Source of the DNA: Mycolicibacterium helvum
GTDB lineage: Bacteria; Actinomycetota; Actinomycetes; Mycobacteriales; Mycobacteriaceae
Direction of reading: 5' to 3'
NCBI RefSeq assembly: GCF_010731895.1
Contig: NZ_AP022596.1
Coordinates: forward strand, 5,828,001-5,892,000
Length of the DNA stretch: 64,000 bases
Of the stretch, positions 61,134 to 64,000 are shown piece after piece. The position numbers and the translations under genes were made by a program. Each line of letters opens with the position of its first letter. The stretch's first letter is position 1. The notes under the pieces were generated by a model. It searched no databases, was not told the origin of the DNA, and saw only the letters and a program-made list of their open reading frames with translations.

Positions 61134-61536
61134 GTCGAGCGAACTGCAAGCCGAGATCAATCGGGTCGCAGCGCAACTTGGTATTCGACCGATGACCGTT
61201 GGGTTGTTGACCAACGACGGTCTTAACGTCTACGTCGACGACGCCGGCCTGTACCACTTCACGTTCTACGAGCGCGGCCAGCTCGGATTCGATCGGGCGG
61301 GGAGCCTTGACGACGCTCTCTACTGGTACTTCGAAGACAGAGTCGCAGACGACGCGGCGGCATGGTCTGACCGCAAACAGCGATTTCAATACGAGTACGA
61401 CGAACTTAGTCGCTTCAACCCGGAATGGGCCAAGCGCCGCGTCCGCGAATTGGCCGCAAACTTTCGACGGCGCCGCCCCGATGAGCCCAATCCCGAAGGC
61501 ATTTCGCTGCTCCCCGATATCGGCGAGCCGCTGTGA
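61108..61536 (+). CDS. Putative immunity protein (Imm61/Imm63-like)
   Basis: A protein of about 142 aa (GTG 61108 chosen, with GGAAGG 11 nt upstream; alternatives at 61096 and 61102). The middle (LYHFTFYERGQLGFDRA) and the helical segment DDALYWYFEDRVADDAA followed by FNPEWAKRRVRELA look like Imm63-type polymorphic-toxin immunity proteins. It follows and overlaps the TNT remnant, the usual toxin-then-immunity order. No signal peptide or membrane helix. Family assignment is tentative. Confidence 0.5.
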   Translation: MPGRPLDAKSSELQAEINRVAAQLGIRPMTVGLLTNDGLNVYVDDAGLYHFTFYERGQLGFDRAGSLDDALYWYFEDRVADDAAAWSDRKQRFQYEYDELSRFNPEWAKRRVRELAANFRRRRPDEPNPEGISLLPDIGEPL

Positions 61537-61562
61537 CGGGCGACTGAGCCGCGGACGGCGGT

Positions 61563-62033
61563 CTAACCCACCGCAACCGGCTCCACGATCGTCGCCTTCG
61601 GCAGTCGCTTCTTCAGCCGTGCGCTCTTGCGCACCTGAATGATGAGGTTGGTGGCGGTGAACATCGGGATGAACCCGAGGAATGTCCGCTCCGACGGCGT
61701 GTGGCCGTGCAGGTACTCCAGGCTGCCGAAGACGTAGAAGATGCCGATCGTCATGAAGGTGGCGGGCACCGAGTAGGCCAGTGGGGATCTCCGGATGTCG
61801 ATGATCCGCTCGGCGAGATTCCATTCGTCCTGCGTCATCGGTTCGTCCTTACGCAGCTTGCGCAACGCCTTCTGGTAGCCATTGAGATCGTCGCTGCCCG
61901 GCAGCGCCCCCAGGCGCAGCAGCCGTCGGGTGTAGACGAATGCCACAGCGCCGAAAAGGAATTCGAAGCCCAGAGCGATGAACATCAGAAGACCCCAGAG
62001 ACGGAATCCCGGGGTGTGGGTGCTGAAGCTCAT
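61563..62033 (-). CDS. Three-helix membrane protein coupled to MmpL
   Basis: A 156-aa protein with three hydrophobic segments (about 12-34, 85-108, 117-134) and a charged cytoplasmic-looking middle (KALRKLRKDEPMTQDEW). The start codon overlaps the MmpL stop (ATGA). Not similar to MmpS, the usual small MmpL partner, which has a single helix and a beta-sandwich. Possibly a new accessory subunit of this transporter; family unknown to me. Confidence 0.75.
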   Translation of the reverse strand: MSFSTHTPGFRLWGLLMFIALGFEFLFGAVAFVYTRRLLRLGALPGSDDLNGYQKALRKLRKDEPMTQDEWNLAERIIDIRRSPLAYSVPATFMTIGIFYVFGSLEYLHGHTPSERTFLGFIPMFTATNLIIQVRKSARLKKRLPKATIVEPVAVG

Positions 62034-64000
62034 CGCGCCACCTCCAGGAATTTCGGCGACAACGGTCGCGGCCGCACCAACGTCGGCCACCAGAACCACG
62101 GCCCGAGAAGGCGAATCAACGACGGCACGATGAACGACCGCACGATCAGCGTGTCCAGCAAAAGGCCGATGCACACGGTCGAGCCCACCTGGGCGATCGT
62201 CCTCAAGTCGCTGACGAGCATCGCCAGCATGGTGAAGGCGAACACCAGACCCGCCGACGTCACCACGCCGCCGGTGCTGCCGAGAGCTCGGATCAGTGCG
62301 GTGTGCAGCCCAGTGGTTTGGTACCCGATGCCGATCTCTTCTCTGACTCTGGCGATCAGCAACAGGTTGTAGTCCGAACCCACCGCCACCAGGATGACGA
62401 ACGTGATCGGTAGCACCAACCAGTGCAGATGCAGGCCGATAAGGTGCTGCCACACCAGGATCGACAGGCCGAACGCACCCGCGAACGAGAACGCCACCGT
62501 GCCGGGAATCACGATGGCGGCCATCAGACTTCGGGTCAGCACCAGCATGATCAGGAAGATCAACACAAAGGCGGCGATGGCCACAATCTTGAGATCCCCG
62601 GCGGCGTACCCCTTGATGTCTTTGTTGTTCGACGCCGCGCCACCAATGTAGATCTTCGCGCCGGCCAACGATGTTTCCTTCAGCGCCGCCTTCACCGCGT
62701 CGGGAAAGGCGTCGACATGATCGATGCCCTCGGGGGCCATCGCGTTGCCCTCGTGGGTGATCACGAAGCGTGCCGCCTTGCCGTCCGGTGACATCATCAG
62801 CTGCATACCGGTTTTCACGTCTTCGTTGTCGAAGGCTTCTCTGGGCATGTAGAAGTAGTCATCACTGCGCGACGCATCGAAGTCGTTGCCCACATTGATC
62901 TGATCGTCGAACGTCTGGTCTGTCTGGGTGGATTGCAGATGTGCCGGGCCATAGTTGTTGACGATGATGGTCTGCAACGCCTGAGTCTCGTCGCGCGTGA
63001 TCTTCAACTGGGCGACCATCTGCGGCATGAGGGCATCGACGGCCTGGAAATCGGTGACGGCGTTGTGGATCTGTTCGTCCAGCGCGTCGATACCGTCGAG
63101 CCCATCGAACAGTGATCGGAACGCGAAGCACACAGGAACGTCGAAACAGTGTGGCTCCCAATAGAAGTAGTTCTTCAGGGGCCGGATGAAATCGTCGAGG
63201 TTCGAGATGTCCTGGTTGATCTCGTCGGTGACCTGCTGAAGATTCTCCAGCGTGAGCACCGTGGTGTGCAGATCGTCGGCCAACTTCTGGGTCAGGTCGA
63301 TGGTCTTGCCCAGCGTCGCCACGGTGTCGGCCTGGATCTGGGCTTGTTGATCGGTGTTGTCGTTGGCATGTTCGTTGAACGGCAGCTGTTGACCGGCGGC
63401 ACCACCCTGCACGGTGAACAGGTAGGGCACGTTGGCGTGGTCCAGCGGCCGGCCGAGGGGTCGGGTGATGCTCTGCACCATCGCCACACCGGGCAGCCGA
63501 ATCAATTCCTTGGCGACCCGGTCCAGGGAGATGAAGTCCGCCGAGTTGCGCATGTCGTGGTCGGATTCGACCATCATCATCTCGGTGAACAGCTTGCTGG
63601 GCGGGAAGTGCCGATCCGAAGCCGTGAACCCCTGGTTGGCTGCGCCGCCCGCGGGCTGGTAGGCCCGGTCGTCATAGCTGACCTGGTAGCTGGGCACGAA
63701 GATCGCACCGAGTACCACCACAGCGGTGCTGGCCGCGAGGATCGGCACCGGCCAACGGACCACGCTGGCGCCGATCCGCCGATACAGGTGGCCGCGGTGC
63801 GGCCGCTTGGGATCGAACAATCCGAACAGGGTGCCCAGCGTGAGCAGCGCCGGGGCGAGCGTCAGTGCGGCGGCGATGGTGAACAGCATGCTGATCGCCA
63901 CCGCCGGGCCCATGGTGTGGAAGTAGTCGAGGCGCGCGAACGTCAAACAGAAGCACGAACCGGCGATCGTGAGGCCGGAGCCGATGATGATGGGGGCCAC
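62030..64000 (-). CDS. MmpL-family RND transporter, 3' part (5' end beyond the window)
   Basis: The C-terminal 656 residues of an MmpL lipid/siderophore transporter. The last part of the first RND membrane half is present. A large periplasmic domain follows (about 105-435 of this fragment), with a helical coiled stretch (TDQQAQIQADTVATLG, KLADDLHTTVLTLENLQQ) and two Cys in CFDVPVC. The second membrane half has the conserved GSDYN proton-relay pair. The gene starts right of the window. Cargo is unknown. Confidence 0.92.
   Translation of the reverse strand: MAPIIIGSGLTIAGSCFCLTFARLDYFHTMGPAVAISMLFTIAAALTLAPALLTLGTLFGLFDPKRPHRGHLYRRIGASVVRWPVPILAASTAVVVLGAIFVPSYQVSYDDRAYQPAGGAANQGFTASDRHFPPSKLFTEMMMVESDHDMRNSADFISLDRVAKELIRLPGVAMVQSITRPLGRPLDHANVPYLFTVQGGAAGQQLPFNEHANDNTDQQAQIQADTVATLGKTIDLTQKLADDLHTTVLTLENLQQVTDEINQDISNLDDFIRPLKNYFYWEPHCFDVPVCFAFRSLFDGLDGIDALDEQIHNAVTDFQAVDALMPQMVAQLKITRDETQALQTIIVNNYGPAHLQSTQTDQTFDDQINVGNDFDASRSDDYFYMPREAFDNEDVKTGMQLMMSPDGKAARFVITHEGNAMAPEGIDHVDAFPDAVKAALKETSLAGAKIYIGGAASNNKDIKGYAAGDLKIVAIAAFVLIFLIMLVLTRSLMAAIVIPGTVAFSFAGAFGLSILVWQHLIGLHLHWLVLPITFVILVAVGSDYNLLLIARVREEIGIGYQTTGLHTALIRALGSTGGVVTSAGLVFAFTMLAMLVSDLRTIAQVGSTVCIGLLLDTLIVRSFIVPSLIRLLGPWFWWPTLVRPRPLSPKFLEVAR

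Overview
The window is a piece of the chromosome of a rapidly growing mycobacterium (Mycobacterium / Mycolicibacterium group). Four things point there: high G+C; a 16S rRNA with the short form of helix 18; an rRNA operon directly downstream of tyrS, the usual place of the second operon (rrnB) of rapid growers; and a gene order that follows M. tuberculosis Rv1637c-Rv1659 and Rv1683-Rv1689, as I remember it. The species cannot be fixed from what I can do here.

Layout. 1-3922, minus strand: the 5' part of 23S rRNA, the spacer, a complete 16S rRNA, and the leader and promoter of the operon. 3923-8214: tyrS, mpg, an ABC exporter pair with its TetR regulator, and a Trm112-like protein. 8222-17914: an exported protein, a lipase/acyl-CoA-synthetase fusion (Rv1683 type), an ABC-F protein, an MFS transporter, a polytopic membrane protein and three small membrane-anchored proteins. 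17946-26314: the complete arginine operon argCJBDFRGH, preceded by a triple-TGCA operator and probably continuing into the three small proteins. 26373-29911: pheST. 29912-34475: a membrane-anchored glutamate-synthase-like protein, a rhomboid-like protein, a class III adenylate cyclase and an MpaB-family protein. 34488-48547: an accessory catabolic block. 48530-54588: tsnR, rplT, rpmI, infC, a DUF1844 gene and lysX. 54643-64000: a membrane alpha/beta hydrolase, an SDR, uvrA, a metallo-beta-lactamase-fold hydrolase, a remnant of a TNT-type toxin with an apparent immunity gene, and an MmpL transporter that runs off the right edge.

The most interesting part is 36140-48547. Nine tightly packed minus-strand genes encode an aldehyde dehydrogenase, an MFS transporter, a 2,6-dihydroxypyridine-3-hydroxylase-like flavoprotein monooxygenase, a small cupin, an ACMSD-type amidohydrolase/decarboxylase, an Old Yellow Enzyme and a three-subunit molybdenum hydroxylase. 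They diverge from a GAF/PucR-type regulator across a short intergenic region with clear dyads. This looks like a complete uptake-and-degradation pathway for a (hetero)aromatic compound with no classical ring-cleavage dioxygenase. The substrate is not known, and the cupin and OYE steps do not fit a pathway I recognise.

Regulatory signals read directly from the sequence: a PafBC-type (RecA-independent DNA-damage) promoter in front of uvrA; an ATC start codon and a long hairpin-bearing leader for infC; an ARG operator in front of argC; a probably leaderless lysX; and a single strong rrn promoter. Gene names for M. tuberculosis orthologues are from memory and were not checked by search.
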